Shown piece after piece: positions 1 to 9,137 of a DNA stretch of 43,007 nt. The notes beneath the pieces were generated by a model. The model was not told the DNA's origin. It was given only the letters and a program-made list of their open reading frames with translations, and made no database searches. Where the stretch lies: positions 1 through 43,007 of the forward strand of contig CAUHAO010000014.1 of assembly GCA_959604355.1 (NCBI GenBank), in the 5' to 3' direction. Position 1 is the first letter of the stretch. Every line of letters starts with the position of its first letter. Origin of the DNA: an uncultured Eubacteriales bacterium. Lineage in GTDB: Bacteria; Bacillota; Clostridia; Oscillospirales; UBA644. The translations under genes and the position numbers were made by a program.

Positions 1-3000
1 GTACTCCCGTGTAACATGGTTCTGCTTCATCACCTTCATGGTGTAGGTGCCGGGGAGGACGCCTGCGATGGAGTAGCCTGCGGCGTCGCCCTTGACGATG
101 GCCTCATAGGCAGCCTCGGACTCGCCGCTCTTGATAAGCTGAATGGTCATATCGTCCGTTTGGCTGCCGAAGCGGGTAGCCGTGCCTAAAACCGTCACGC
201 CGCCGCTCTGACCGTCACTGTCGAAGAAGTAGATGGCGTTGGCTGCCGCAGCCGAGCTGGAACCCGAGTAGAAATGGACTTCGCGTGTCAAGGAATTACC
301 GGGGTCTGCAACTTCCAGGCTCTTTGCAGAGTCAAAATAACCGGAAGACGTCTGATCGCGGAAATAGATCTCGTACTCCACGCCCTTTTGAATGGTCAGC
401 AGCTCATCCAAGGTCTTTGTGCCTGTATAGTCAATCCACCCGCCGGAGTAAGTATAGGCTTTCCACTCACCATTGCTTACATCATACTTCACCATCGTGG
501 TGTCGTCGTCAAAGATGATGCTCACAGTTCCGATGCTGCTGACTGCACCGTCAACGGTGAAAATACTGTTGTAATCGTACTTGGCATCGCTGAACTTATC
601 GCCGGGAGTGAAGGTAGGCAGCGCCACGCTGACTGTATGGGCGACACCGACGGAAGACGCCGAATAATAGCCCGTTGCGGTCACGTACCGATTGTCGGCT
701 GAAACTTCGGTATTATAGTTGTATGTATTCAGTATATCGATACCCTTTTCGTACCAGGCGCCGGAACCATCTCCTGTCATTGAATCCTTAAAGGAGTAGC
801 CGTCCTTTGCCTTGAACTGTACGGTGACCTTGTAGCTCTCGCCGGACCGGAAGATGTAGCCCACAGGCAGCGGCGTGGTTTCGTCATTTTTATACCATTT
901 GATGGAACCGGGGACGATCTCCGCCACCTCGGCCCACCAGGACTTCAGGTATACGGAATTTTCCATCAAAGCCGTATTGACGCTGGGCCTTACCGCAACA
1001 GCGTAAAACTCGCTGACGCTCGTACCGGGCATCGTGTGATCCTCGCTGTAACCGCAATGGCAGGTAAAGGTAACCGTCGTACCCGGTGCGGGACCGGCAC
1101 CTGTGGAATAATACTTTAAGGAATGGCTTTCAAAGTCCTTTTTCTCACCGCAGAGAGAGCACTCATACCAGTGGTTAGAGCTGTTATAATTCATAGCCCA
1201 GCCATAATCATGCTCATGTTCTGTGGCTGTGGCCTTCACGGAAACGGTCATGGTCTTGCCGTCTTCGGAGATGTTATTGTAATTCAGCTTACCGCCGCCG
1301 GTCACATTGACTGCGGTGGCTACATTAAACTTATAGTCGCCGGTGGCGGTCAAAGTGATGGTCTTGTAGTAGCTCATTCCGGCCACGCTCTTGTTCGTGT
1401 CGGAAAGATCCTTGTCATTCCATGTGTGCCACAAGCCGGAGAGATCGGAGCTGAAATTGCTTCCGCTGACAGTCACATCGGGACCTGCGGTCATGTAGTC
1501 GGTGAAATGATCGTCGACAGAGATATCAACTGTCTTTACGGCAGCTCCCGCTGCGACGGCTTCAAAGATATAGCCAATATACGCGTATTTGCCGTTATTC
1601 AGCACCTTCCACACAAAGGCGTCGTCATCGCCGTTGACCGTCAGGGTTTCATACACTGCGGCCTTTTTGGAGAACGAAAAGCCTTCATCGGCCACCAGGC
1701 GGATAGTTACCATATAGAGCCTGCCTGCCTCAAAGGTATCCACGGGGTTCATGGTGTTGACATCATACCACTCAACGGTGTTTTCACCAACGTGTTCACC
1801 GCCTATATACTTGTCGATGCTGCAATGCTCCAGCACGGTGTCACTACCCACACTGTTGCTGGGAGTTTCACCGGCAACCGGCGCAACTACACCTGTGATT
1901 GCCACGTTTGAAATCTTTGGACTGCCTGTTATCACTACAAGTCCGGAACTGTCCGTCACAATTTGACCTTGATAGATACTACTATTTGTCGTTGAGCCCT
2001 CCGCAAGATTCTCTCTAATATCTACATTCTCGCCGCCCTTTGTGACTTTGCCCTCCGCTGTCAGGCTCACAAGCATTACATTAGCCGCCGGATGGAAATA
2101 GATTGCTGTATCACCGCCCGGAATGTAATAGCCGCCGTTGAGAGTCACTGTACCGGAGTCGAACCATGCTACCCAACCTTTTTCAGATTCAAATGTGCCG
2201 CCGTTAATAACGGTTGTGCCTCCCTGTGTAAAAATAGCAGTTCCATTGTTGCCGGATGCTTTAAATGTGCCGCCGTCAACTGTCAGGTGGCCTGCGCTGC
2301 TGACATGGAGTGCATTCACATATTGAGGTCCGGAGTGACCGGCGATAATTGCTCCGCCTCCCGCGCTGTCCCGTATGGTGAGACTGCCAATTGAAAGCTC
2401 AACTACGCCCCAGTCCGTGGACATGCCCGAGCTGGTGATAGTATGACCGTTCAAATCCAGAACGACCTTTTGGTAAGGATGTTTTAAATCCAGATACCAG
2501 CCGTTTCCTTCGGTCTTCTTTATATCCGCCGCAAGCTTAATATAGCGGGTAGTACCGTCTGTTGGTGCTTCCCTCACCCACTTCAAAAGCTCTGGTTGAT
2601 AATAGTTGCCGTCTACCACAAGGGGGTACTTCTCACTGCCGTCAGCCCGTGAAACAACTATCGCCTTTTCGCCGTTAATTGTATCGGTATATTTAACATA
2701 TCCATCGGAAATGCTGCTTCCGCCCATATAGATTTTATCTCCGTAAGCAATGCAGCCATAAAGATTTACATTTGCGTTATCATGACCTATAAATATTACA
2801 GGCAAGTTACCGATTTCTGTGTAGCAGCCATAGAATATACCTCCGTTGACAGTTACCGGTCCGCGATAAAATAAAGCACAATAGTGTTCTCCAGTTGTTC
2901 TAAAGGTTCCGCCGTTAATAACGGTTTCTGCGCCGCCGTCGACTCTAATCGCTGAACCGACATTGGATTTATATGTACCTCCGTCAATGGTAAGCTTGGT

Positions 3001-4647
3001 AATAGAGCCGGAGACATGAACAGCGCTCTTATCATTACCTGTCATTTCACAATAAACACCGCCTGTACCGCCGGGGCTGCTGTCCTTGATAGTAAGTGAG
3101 CCCGTAGTCATATAAATAACGGCAGAATATGTTACATTCGCCTTATTGGTAATGGTATGACCGTTCAAATCCAATACAACATTCTGAGTGTCAGCTTTCA
3201 GTCCAATATAACTGTTATTGTCATTTTCGCCGCTGTTTGCTCCATATACGACATCAGCGCCCAGCTTGATGTAACTTTTCGCTCCAAAAGGAGCGCCCTG
3301 CACCAAAGTCTTCAGCTCGTCATAGGTCGTAGCAACATAGGGGTCGCCCTCCGTACCGCTGCCGCTGTCCGCCGATGCCTTAGCCGTAAAGCCCACGCGG
3401 TAGTAAACCGCGCCGGTGCTACTCTGGGAGCCGCAGAAAAAAGCATCCAAGCCGTTGATGGTCACACTTCTGTCGGAACGAATGAGGTATCCCTCTTTCG
3501 GCGTGAAGATTACTTCAACAACATAGGGATTTCCGGCAATAAATGTGTCGCTGGCGCTCATGGTATTCGGAATATTGGGGGTATCAGCTGTTCCGCCGTT
3601 ATACCATTCATTGACTGTCACCGTATAGCTGTCATCTCCGGCGGTCGCGGAAAACACCGGAGAAGCGCCGTCCGCAGGCTTGGTAACCGTCGCGGAGAGG
3701 TTTCTGATGCTGGCGATATTCGAAACCTCGACGTTCTGACCTCTCAGGGCTTCAGTGCTTTCGGACGCTGCGATCACACTGCCGTTGACACTGATCTCTT
3801 TTGCTTCATTGAAGTAACCGCAGGTCTCAATGGTTTTCCCGGTTGCCTCAATGTCAATGCCCTGACTAAATGTTCCCTCTTTGATGCTGATGGTACCTGT
3901 AGAGGTGGAAGTGATGGACAAACTGTGTGCCTTTTTGCCTTCAGGAGAACTCGGGTGCAGCGAAGCGGAGAAATTGCCGCCGTTGATCGTCAAATTTGCA
4001 GAACGACTAATTGTGACAGCAGACATATCTGCATTATTGGCAATAAACGCATTATACCCGATAAAGCTACCGCCATTGATCTTGGTGGTTCCGGCTTGGG
4101 CAAAAATCGCATAGCCAAAGGATGTACCGTTAGCGCCGCCCTCAAGCGTCACATTGCCGTTAATGGCAAGTAAATTATCTGAAGCCATATTGATAACCGC
4201 ACCCGTGCCGCCGGTATTTCCATGCACATATTTCAGCGTACCGGTGCCGTTAATGGTCAAATCGTTTCTCGGCCAGATCAGGCAGTCATTCATGCCATTT
4301 AAGGGAGAAGTAAAGGTATTCGTTCCCTCAATGGTCAGTACTTTGTATGTTGTATTGCTGATTGCGGCGGCAAGGGACGCCTGTGAGGGCATATCGCCAT
4401 TAGAGCCACTTACACCGTTCAGCTTGACACAAATGATTTCTGTGTTTTCCATGGCCGCTTTGAACTCGGCAAATGTGTCGCAGACAACGGGATCCTCCAC
4501 CGTACCTGTGCCGGTGGTACCTTCGATATCGCCCGCGGTGTACGCAGCCGCCATCATGCTCATGGCCGGGAGCATACCCAGCGCTATAGCCAACGTAAGA
4601 AACAGACTCAATAGCCGTTTCGGTTTTGCTTTTTTTGTGTTGCTCAT
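1..4647 (-). CDS. Giant secreted beta-helix/Ig-like repeat surface protein, C-terminus cut by window edge
   Basis: This reading frame is open for 1549 codons from ATG 4647-4645 to the window edge, with no in-frame stop. AGGAGGT at 4654-4660 sets the start. Residues 1-36 form a signal peptide (Lys/Arg-rich, then a hydrophobic stretch ending near AAAYT). Three right-handed beta-helix-like modules follow (about 40-250, 429-640 and 667-860), rich in LTINGG/INGGTF turns; modules two and three share the motif VVLDLNGHTI (near residues 490 and 728). Three Ig-like modules (about 308-428, 911-1055 and 1213-1340) share a core with W, aromatic Y and GYSF/GYLI. Residues 1139-1185 carry a CxxC/CxC zinc-knuckle-like segment after an EHEHDY start. 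The last visible part (about 1490-1549) looks like a carboxypeptidase-regulatory fold, which in gut Clostridia often precedes a dockerin; that continuation is inference. Probable role: cell-surface adhesion or glycan contact. No catalytic motif recognised. Confidence 0.85.
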   Translation of the reverse strand, partial: MSNTKKAKPKRLLSLFLTLAIALGMLPAMSMMAAAYTAGDIEGTTGTGTVEDPVVCDTFAEFKAAMENTEIICVKLNGVSGSNGDMPSQASLAAAISNTTYKVLTIEGTNTFTSPLNGMNDCLIWPRNDLTINGTGTLKYVHGNTGGTGAVINMASDNLLAINGNVTLEGGANGTSFGYAIFAQAGTTKINGGSFIGYNAFIANNADMSAVTISRSANLTINGGNFSASLHPSSPEGKKAHSLSITSTSTGTISIKEGTFSQGIDIEATGKTIETCGYFNEAKEISVNGSVIAASESTEALRGQNVEVSNIASIRNLSATVTKPADGASPVFSATAGDDSYTVTVNEWYNGGTADTPNIPNTMSASDTFIAGNPYVVEVIFTPKEGYLIRSDRSVTINGLDAFFCGSQSSTGAVYYRVGFTAKASADSGSGTEGDPYVATTYDELKTLVQGAPFGAKSYIKLGADVVYGANSGENDNNSYIGLKADTQNVVLDLNGHTITNKANVTYSAVIYMTTGSLTIKDSSPGGTGGVYCEMTGNDKSAVHVSGSITKLTIDGGTYKSNVGSAIRVDGGAETVINGGTFRTTGEHYCALFYRGPVTVNGGIFYGCYTEIGNLPVIFIGHDNANVNLYGCIAYGDKIYMGGSSISDGYVKYTDTINGEKAIVVSRADGSEKYPLVVDGNYYQPELLKWVREAPTDGTTRYIKLAADIKKTEGNGWYLDLKHPYQKVVLDLNGHTITSSGMSTDWGVVELSIGSLTIRDSAGGGAIIAGHSGPQYVNALHVSSAGHLTVDGGTFKASGNNGTAIFTQGGTTVINGGTFESEKGWVAWFDSGTVTLNGGYYIPGGDTAIYFHPAANVMLVSLTAEGKVTKGGENVDIRENLAEGSTTNSSIYQGQIVTDSSGLVVITGSPKISNVAITGVVAPVAGETPSNSVGSDTVLEHCSIDKYIGGEHVGENTVEWYDVNTMNPVDTFEAGRLYMVTIRLVADEGFSFSKKAAVYETLTVNGDDDAFVWKVLNNGKYAYIGYIFEAVAAGAAVKTVDISVDDHFTDYMTAGPDVTVSGSNFSSDLSGLWHTWNDKDLSDTNKSVAGMSYYKTITLTATGDYKFNVATAVNVTGGGKLNYNNISEDGKTMTVSVKATATEHEHDYGWAMNYNSSNHWYECSLCGEKKDFESHSLKYYSTGAGPAPGTTVTFTCHCGYSEDHTMPGTSVSEFYAVAVRPSVNTALMENSVYLKSWWAEVAEIVPGSIKWYKNDETTPLPVGYIFRSGESYKVTVQFKAKDGYSFKDSMTGDGSGAWYEKGIDILNTYNYNTEVSADNRYVTATGYYSASSVGVAHTVSVALPTFTPGDKFSDAKYDYNSIFTVDGAVSSIGTVSIIFDDDTTMVKYDVSNGEWKAYTYSGGWIDYTGTKTLDELLTIQKGVEYEIYFRDQTSSGYFDSAKSLEVADPGNSLTREVHFYSGSSSAAAANAIYFFDSDGQSGGVTVLGTATRFGSQTDDMTIQLIKSGESEAAYEAIVKGDAAGYSIAGVLPGTYTMKVMKQNHVTREY

Positions 4648-4671
4648 AAAATTACCTCCTTAATATAAGTG

Positions 4672-4695
4672 GTATATGCCATACTCGTATATGCC
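4672..4695 (-). promoter_or_regulatory. Direct repeat upstream of the surface-protein gene
   Basis: On the minus strand GGCATATAC occurs twice, 15 bp apart (4687-4695 and 4672-4680), 12 bp or more upstream of the AGGAGGT ribosome site. A second direct repeat, CCGGAGG, lies just upstream (around 4700-4725). Same-face repeats near a start could be a regulator site. No convincing -35/-10 pair was found between 4661 and 4791, so the gene may be read through from the receiver-like gene upstream. Confidence 0.3.
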
Positions 4696-4791
4696 TTTCC
4701 TCCGGCGTATGGCCTCCGGGGGAGTAAGGCATGCTTTCAATTTCGATCAAAAGCGGAATGTTCATCCTATCAATCAGAACCACCGCCTTTC

Positions 4792-5175
4792 TTACAGACT
4801 GTCCATCATGGCAGCCAGATAACTGTCTGTGACAGAGCCAAACAAAAATGCATCGATCTGACCGGTTTTCTTTGCTTTCTTAACTTTGTTTGCCAGTGCT
4901 TTGTCTGCGTTATCATCCACAAGGATAACGATTTTACAGTCCGGGTTGTTTTTCTTTACTTCATTTCTTATGGCAATGCGTTCCTCCAGCATCCATGGGG
5001 TGTAGCCGGTGGCTTCCATCAAAAGAGCGTAAGGCTCAAACATTTTGCATCGTTGTACAGTTTTGTCCGGTGATTCCGATATGATTACCTGATAATCATC
5101 CAGCTCCTGTACCAATATCCTTTGGATTGCTTTCGCGTAGAGTCCGCTCTGCATATCCAAGACAATTTTTCGCAC
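4792..5175 (-). CDS. Stand-alone degenerate receiver-domain protein (127 aa)
   Basis: The protein has the length and alternating beta/alpha layout of a CheY-like receiver with no output domain. Strand 1 is KIVLDM, strand 3 YALLMEAT, strand 4 CKIVILVDD and strand 5 DAFLFGS. At the usual phosphoacceptor position (residue 54) it has Glu instead of Asp, and the conserved Lys after strand 5 is missing, so normal phosphotransfer is unlikely; Glu there often mimics the phosphorylated state. The start is GTG 5175-5173, with AGGTG 6-7 nt upstream. It lies between its own promoter (5239-5267) and the giant surface-protein gene, 144 nt away with no evident terminator, so the two may be co-transcribed. 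Partner and output are unknown; it could be a regulator of the surface protein. Confidence 0.65.
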   Translation of the reverse strand: MRKIVLDMQSGLYAKAIQRILVQELDDYQVIISESPDKTVQRCKMFEPYALLMEATGYTPWMLEERIAIRNEVKKNNPDCKIVILVDDNADKALANKVKKAKKTGQIDAFLFGSVTDSYLAAMMDSL

Positions 5176-5238
5176 TTATCACACCTGCCTTTCTGTATCG
5201 CGTAAATACAATCTGCCATTATGAATTTTATATATTTT

Positions 5239-5267
5239 ATTATACTGATTCGCTTTCCGAAAGTCAC
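5239..5267 (-). promoter_or_regulatory. Sigma-A-type promoter for the receiver-like gene
   Basis: Minus strand: GTGACT (5262-5267), 17-bp spacer, TATAAT (5239-5244). The -10 is perfect and the -35 matches 4 of 6. It leaves an untranslated leader of about 55-60 nt before GTG 5175. Confidence 0.5.
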
Positions 5268-5342
5268 TATCACATCCGATAGTAACAGAATCAAAACACA
5301 ACTTTTTTTCAAGAAATCCCGTGTGATTTTCGTCATAACACA

Positions 5343-5373
5343 AAAAAAGACCCGGTCTTCAGTAAGACCGGGT
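5343..5373 (-). terminator. Intrinsic terminator of the 7TM-kinase-regulator locus
   Basis: A perfect 10-bp stem (ACCCGGTCTT, 5350-5359, with its complement 5364-5373) and a 4-nt loop. On the minus strand it is followed by CTTTTTTTG. It sits 18 bp after the response regulator stop and separates that locus from the receiver-like and surface-protein genes. Confidence 0.9.
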
Positions 5374-5390
5374 TGCGGGAACGTATTGTT

Positions 5391-6020
5391 TTAATCCTCC
5401 AGAGAAGTAACGATCAGTTTGCTTTCAATGGCTGCGGCAAGCAGCTCATGCTTGTTTTTATAGCCGCAGGTTTCCACCATCTTATCCAAATTCCAACGGA
5501 CACCCACGTTGGTAAGTTTCAGCTCAGCGGCGATTTCGTCATAGGTCATACCGTACACATAGCGCCGGAGTATCTCGATCTGACGGGGACTCAGCTTTGA
5601 GGACAGGGCGTCCTTCATTTCCACTTCCGGGGAAGTTTCGGGAAACCTGTGGGCGCCGGCAAGCGTTTCTTCAATCACCTGCATAATATCTTCGTCGCCG
5701 TGGTCCTTGTACCACAGGCTGTCTGCACAGCCGCGTTTTGCCTGTGCCAGTATATCCGGGTCTACCAGAGAGGTGACAACAATCACCTTGGTTTGGGGGC
5801 AGACTTCTTTGATGCGTTTTCCGGCGGCAAGTCCGGAATGGTTATGCAAAGTCTGAACATCCATCAGTACAAGGTCGATTCTTTTTTCTCTGCAAGCCTT
5901 TTCCGCCTCAAATGCGTCTCTGTAAATTCCCGCAATATGAAAACGCGGGTCTTTCTCAAACATATTGATGAAGTGCGTCTGCACATACAGATTGTCGTCT
6001 ACAATAATCGTGTCGATCAT
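5391..6020 (-). CDS. LuxR/NarL-family response regulator
   Basis: 209 aa, a normal length for a NarL-type regulator. The N-terminal receiver keeps the acidic pair D8/D9, phosphoacceptor D54 (LVLMDVQ), T83 (VVTS) and K105 (WYKD). Residues about 140-200 form a LuxR-type helix-turn-helix (SPRQIEILRRYVYGMTYDEI). It should be phosphorylated by the adjacent histidine kinase and bind DNA as a dimer. The ATG overlaps the kinase stop by 4 nt (ATGA), which indicates translational coupling. A terminator follows directly. The target genes are unknown; the dyad at 8962-8986 in the leader of the same locus and the neighbouring surface-protein gene are possible targets (inference). Confidence 0.9.
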   Translation of the reverse strand: MIDTIIVDDNLYVQTHFINMFEKDPRFHIAGIYRDAFEAEKACREKRIDLVLMDVQTLHNHSGLAAGKRIKEVCPQTKVIVVTSLVDPDILAQAKRGCADSLWYKDHGDEDIMQVIEETLAGAHRFPETSPEVEMKDALSSKLSPRQIEILRRYVYGMTYDEIAAELKLTNVGVRWNLDKMVETCGYKNKHELLAAAIESKLIVTSLED

Positions 6021-7255
6021 AGCTCCTGCTCCTTTCTCGGCAAATTGAGTATCAGGGCAAAGACAGGGCTGTGGGATATATTCATTTCACCGCCGGCTGT
6101 TTCCACGCTCTTTCGCAGATTGGACAGCCCTCCGCCCTCAATAATCTTTCCCTTCGGCGCTTCGCCGTTATTGGTAATCGTGATATTCCATATATCCATA
6201 TGCTCGGTGATTTCCACCGTTACCCGGTTGCCTTTGGCATGGTTGACGCAGTTGGTTACGCACTCTCTTGCGGCCGCAATAATAAGACTCTCGGCTGCGG
6301 TATCCTGCGGAATACTGCCTTTCAGAATAAGGCTGACCTTCATTGCCTCGGCTTTTTGCCTGACTTCCTCAAATGTGCCGTATGAAGCCGACCGGTCGTC
6401 GGACAGATAACTTACTGCGTCCTGAAGAATGGAAAGCTGCCTGTCCATATCTCCGTACGCATCGTGGTTCATCATATCGGAAATTGCAATCAGGCTTGCG
6501 CCGATATTATCGTGTATCCGCATTTTCAGGTCCAGAATTTCCTGTTCACGAATACGGTCTGCCAGTCGGTCGTACATCCGGTGCAACTTTTCGTTGACCT
6601 TCTTCAGGTTCTCATTGTCAGCATGCAAATGTTCGTTGATTTCATGAAGTGTGGTCACATCCTGTGCCGTAAGCTGGCATATTCCGTCCGGCAGCTCTGC
6701 CCGGCGGAACCTCCATACCGTTCCGTCAGAAAACCGATACAATACCGGGTCATCCGTAATCTTTCTGACCCTGCTTTTTTCCGAAGGAGAGGAAAGCTCG
6801 TTTTCCAGTTCCTCGGCTGTCTGCGGATAACTGCCCAAAAGCTCCGAGGACAGCTTGCCCATCTGCCGGTTGCAGAGAATGATCCTGCCCGAAGCATCGG
6901 CAAAGCATACGCCGGTGGGAAGGTCGTCAGTAGCTTCCTTTATCGCATAGGGCGACAAATGGTTCTTGCGGTATTTCAGACAGAATACCGTTTCGATAGG
7001 AAGGTGAATCGAAGCCGCGAAAACCGCAATTGCCGCCGGAAGAACAGGGGCAGTACAGATTCCGTCGCTGTTATATATGCAGCTCAGGATCAGCAGTGCT
7101 GCCATCATACCATATCCGAGCAGAACATGCCCGGAAAGCCCTGAACGTGAAAGTTTATACAGCATAACCAGGACAATTTCACATAGTACCGCCAAAAACA
7201 GGAGTATCAGCAGAAAGGTCTGTGCGGTAACAGAAAGCTCGCACATCTGCATCAT
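6017..7255 (-). CDS. Membrane sensor histidine kinase (HisKA_3/NarX-like)
   Basis: 412 aa. Residues 11-90 contain three hydrophobic segments with little extracellular loop. Residues about 105-205 resemble a PAS domain. Residues 205-245 are a charged coiled coil, and the dimerisation/phosphoacceptor helix carries H248 in MRIHDNIGASL. The ATPase part has an N-box (ECVTNCVNHAKG, about 331-342), TNNGEAP (361-367) and GGGLSNLR (374-381). The order and the short HDNIG motif match kinases that pair with NarL-type regulators, and such a regulator overlaps its 3' end by 4 nt. The start ATG overlaps the stop of the 7TM gene (ATGA); the ribosome site GGAGGTGAT lies inside that gene. The signal sensed is unknown. 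Confidence 0.9.
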   Translation of the reverse strand: MMQMCELSVTAQTFLLILLFLAVLCEIVLVMLYKLSRSGLSGHVLLGYGMMAALLILSCIYNSDGICTAPVLPAAIAVFAASIHLPIETVFCLKYRKNHLSPYAIKEATDDLPTGVCFADASGRIILCNRQMGKLSSELLGSYPQTAEELENELSSPSEKSRVRKITDDPVLYRFSDGTVWRFRRAELPDGICQLTAQDVTTLHEINEHLHADNENLKKVNEKLHRMYDRLADRIREQEILDLKMRIHDNIGASLIAISDMMNHDAYGDMDRQLSILQDAVSYLSDDRSASYGTFEEVRQKAEAMKVSLILKGSIPQDTAAESLIIAAARECVTNCVNHAKGNRVTVEITEHMDIWNITITNNGEAPKGKIIEGGGLSNLRKSVETAGGEMNISHSPVFALILNLPRKEQEL

Positions 7256-8922
7256 ACCGGATCACCTCCTTCCAGAGGAAGCAGAAGCTCCGTTCCGTCT
7301 GTTTCCTTGAGAACAGACACGGACGGGTACTTTTGCCGAAGTGCTGAAAAATCGCCGTCTCCGTCTGCAAGGATACTGATACGAAGTTTTCCTTTGACAG
7401 AGGTGATCCGAACATCAATGCTGCGCAAGGAATCCAAAGTTGCCTCCACCGTATCCTCAAAAAAGTCATAGGCAAGCGCAAGAGTTTCTCCCTGCTGATA
7501 CTCTTTTCCCGTATTTACGAGATATCGTCCCTGCACATTCATCAGGGAAAGAGAACGGTAAGATTCTCCCAGCGCACCGCTCAGCTTGCTTTCCGGTATG
7601 ATTGGCGTACTGTCAATACAAAGGATCAAATCTTTTCTGCGTTTAATAAAACTACCCAATACGGCGACCTGAGACAATAGCCGTTTTTTCTCCTCCGGAT
7701 CTGTCGAATTTTGATACTGAGAAACCAGCCGGCTGATTTTATCAATCTGCGTCTGTGTGCTTCGTTGGAGCAGGTCATATAGGCGGTTCTGCTCTTCCAC
7801 AACCTTGTGCTCTTTCTCACGCTCATATTCAAGCTGGAGCAGCCCGTTGCGGTCCGCCAGCTCTTCCCGCATATTCTCCAGCTTTTCCCGCAGACTCAGC
7901 AGCTCAGACATATCCTCGGTCCAGATGGCGTGTCCGCCGTGGATCGGCATATTGTGAATCCGCTTTCCGTCAGAAAGCATAACCGGCTCTTTTTCGGCAG
8001 CACGCATTTGCTCCGCAGGTATCTGCTGAGCATCCATGGAAGCGTACCGGACGAAATAATCGTTGTCTGTAATCTGGGCAGGGATATCGGCCGCTTTTGA
8101 GAACAGTTCCTCGTATCGTGTGTTCGCCTGAATGAGGCCCAGCCGGATACAAAGCTCCAGACATGAGGCGTACAACAGGCAGGTCATAACCGTCACATCT
8201 CCGAATATAACACGAAGCCATTCTGCGCCCGAATTATAGAATCCTATATATGCCGCCGTAAAAACAATCGGAATGCACGGAATAAGGATCAGACGACGGT
8301 TGCTTTCGATCCTTCGCCTGCGCCAAAAAACACAAAGCATGATCAGCGCGCACAGGAGCAGCCATCCTACAATCAAAAAATAACCGATGGTATATCCGTT
8401 GTCGCTGTCCGTCCAAACGACAGCGTCTGCGGGGAAGGTAAACACAAGTTGATGAAGATCGTTTGTGATGACCGCAAGGAATAGGAGTGTCGTCGGTATG
8501 TATAAAAGCATTGTTTTCTTCGGCAGATGATAATTCTCCGGTTTGCCTATCGACATGGATACAAACACGGCAAGCACGGGAATAAAGAGAATGCCCAAAT
8601 AGTATGAATACCAGAGATACCGTGTTACCGTCGGGAAAATCTCTGATGAGATAAAATAAAATTTGAAGGTTCTGATAAGAAGCCAAAAAACCATAAGCAA
8701 TGCAATAGCAGTCATATACCTGCGCACCTGGGTTTGGATAATCCGGCTTCGGATAGATAATCCCCATGCGATAAATATGGATATGTATATGAAAGACCGT
8801 ATCAGTCCTGCTTGCTTCGAAAAAATACCGTTGTTACCGATAATACGGCAAAGGTATGCAATCAGGATCAGCGCCCCGATGAAAATATATTTGCATATGG
8901 TCTTTTTATTCGGTTTTTGCAC
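7252..8922 (-). CDS. 7TM membrane protein with degenerate kinase-like C-terminus
   Basis: 556 aa. About seven to eight hydrophobic segments occupy residues 10-270, as in the histidine-kinase N-terminal 7TM sensor module. Residues about 360-430 are a long charged coiled coil, where a kinase would have its dimerisation helix, but no HE/HD phosphoacceptor is present. Residues about 450-556 have the strand/helix rhythm of an ATPase domain without recognisable N, G1 or G2 boxes (ending TELLLPLEGG). It is probably a sensory pseudo-kinase that modulates the kinase encoded next, with which it shares a 4-nt overlap. The start is GTG 8922-8920, because an in-frame TGA lies two codons upstream; its ribosome site is weak. 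Transcription probably starts near 9052. Confidence 0.75.
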   Translation of the reverse strand: MQKPNKKTICKYIFIGALILIAYLCRIIGNNGIFSKQAGLIRSFIYISIFIAWGLSIRSRIIQTQVRRYMTAIALLMVFWLLIRTFKFYFISSEIFPTVTRYLWYSYYLGILFIPVLAVFVSMSIGKPENYHLPKKTMLLYIPTTLLFLAVITNDLHQLVFTFPADAVVWTDSDNGYTIGYFLIVGWLLLCALIMLCVFWRRRRIESNRRLILIPCIPIVFTAAYIGFYNSGAEWLRVIFGDVTVMTCLLYASCLELCIRLGLIQANTRYEELFSKAADIPAQITDNDYFVRYASMDAQQIPAEQMRAAEKEPVMLSDGKRIHNMPIHGGHAIWTEDMSELLSLREKLENMREELADRNGLLQLEYEREKEHKVVEEQNRLYDLLQRSTQTQIDKISRLVSQYQNSTDPEEKKRLLSQVAVLGSFIKRRKDLILCIDSTPIIPESKLSGALGESYRSLSLMNVQGRYLVNTGKEYQQGETLALAYDFFEDTVEATLDSLRSIDVRITSVKGKLRISILADGDGDFSALRQKYPSVSVLKETDGTELLLPLEGGDPV

Positions 8923-8961
8923 GGCGGCTCATCTCTCTTCCGTTTAGCTGATAAGGGTCGC

Positions 8962-8986
8962 TTGTTGGTTACATAGTAACCAACAA
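8962..8986. promoter_or_regulatory. Perfect dyad in the leader of the 7TM gene
   Basis: TTGTTGGTTAC (8962-8972), a 3-nt centre, and the exact complement (8976-8986). It lies about 40 bp before the GTG start and about 75 bp downstream of the predicted -10. It could be a repressor operator or a leader RNA hairpin. No T-run follows on either strand, so it is not a terminator. Confidence 0.6.
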
Positions 8987-9058
8987 ATGGTTATCCCTTT
9001 GCAAAAATACTATATTATTCCGGTGCACTCCTGCGCCTGAACATAAATATACATAATA

Positions 9059-9087
9059 ATTATAGCATAAATCGACGAAAGATTCAA
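9059..9087 (-). promoter_or_regulatory. Promoter of the 7TM-kinase-regulator locus
   Basis: Minus strand: TTGAAT (9082-9087), 17-bp spacer, TATAAT (9059-9064). Transcripts would carry a leader of about 130 nt that includes the dyad at 8962-8986. Confidence 0.65.
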
Positions 9088-9137
9088 CCCCGTGATTGAA
9101 TAATAAACATTTTACCTTTTAAAGTTCTGAAAATATG

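Noticed and set aside
3157..4173. Long plus-strand reading frame of 338 codons, and similar frames at 274-702 and 1123-1911
   Set aside because: They mirror the codon register of the minus-strand surface-protein gene, have no ribosome sites and give Cys/His/Arg-rich nonsense proteins.
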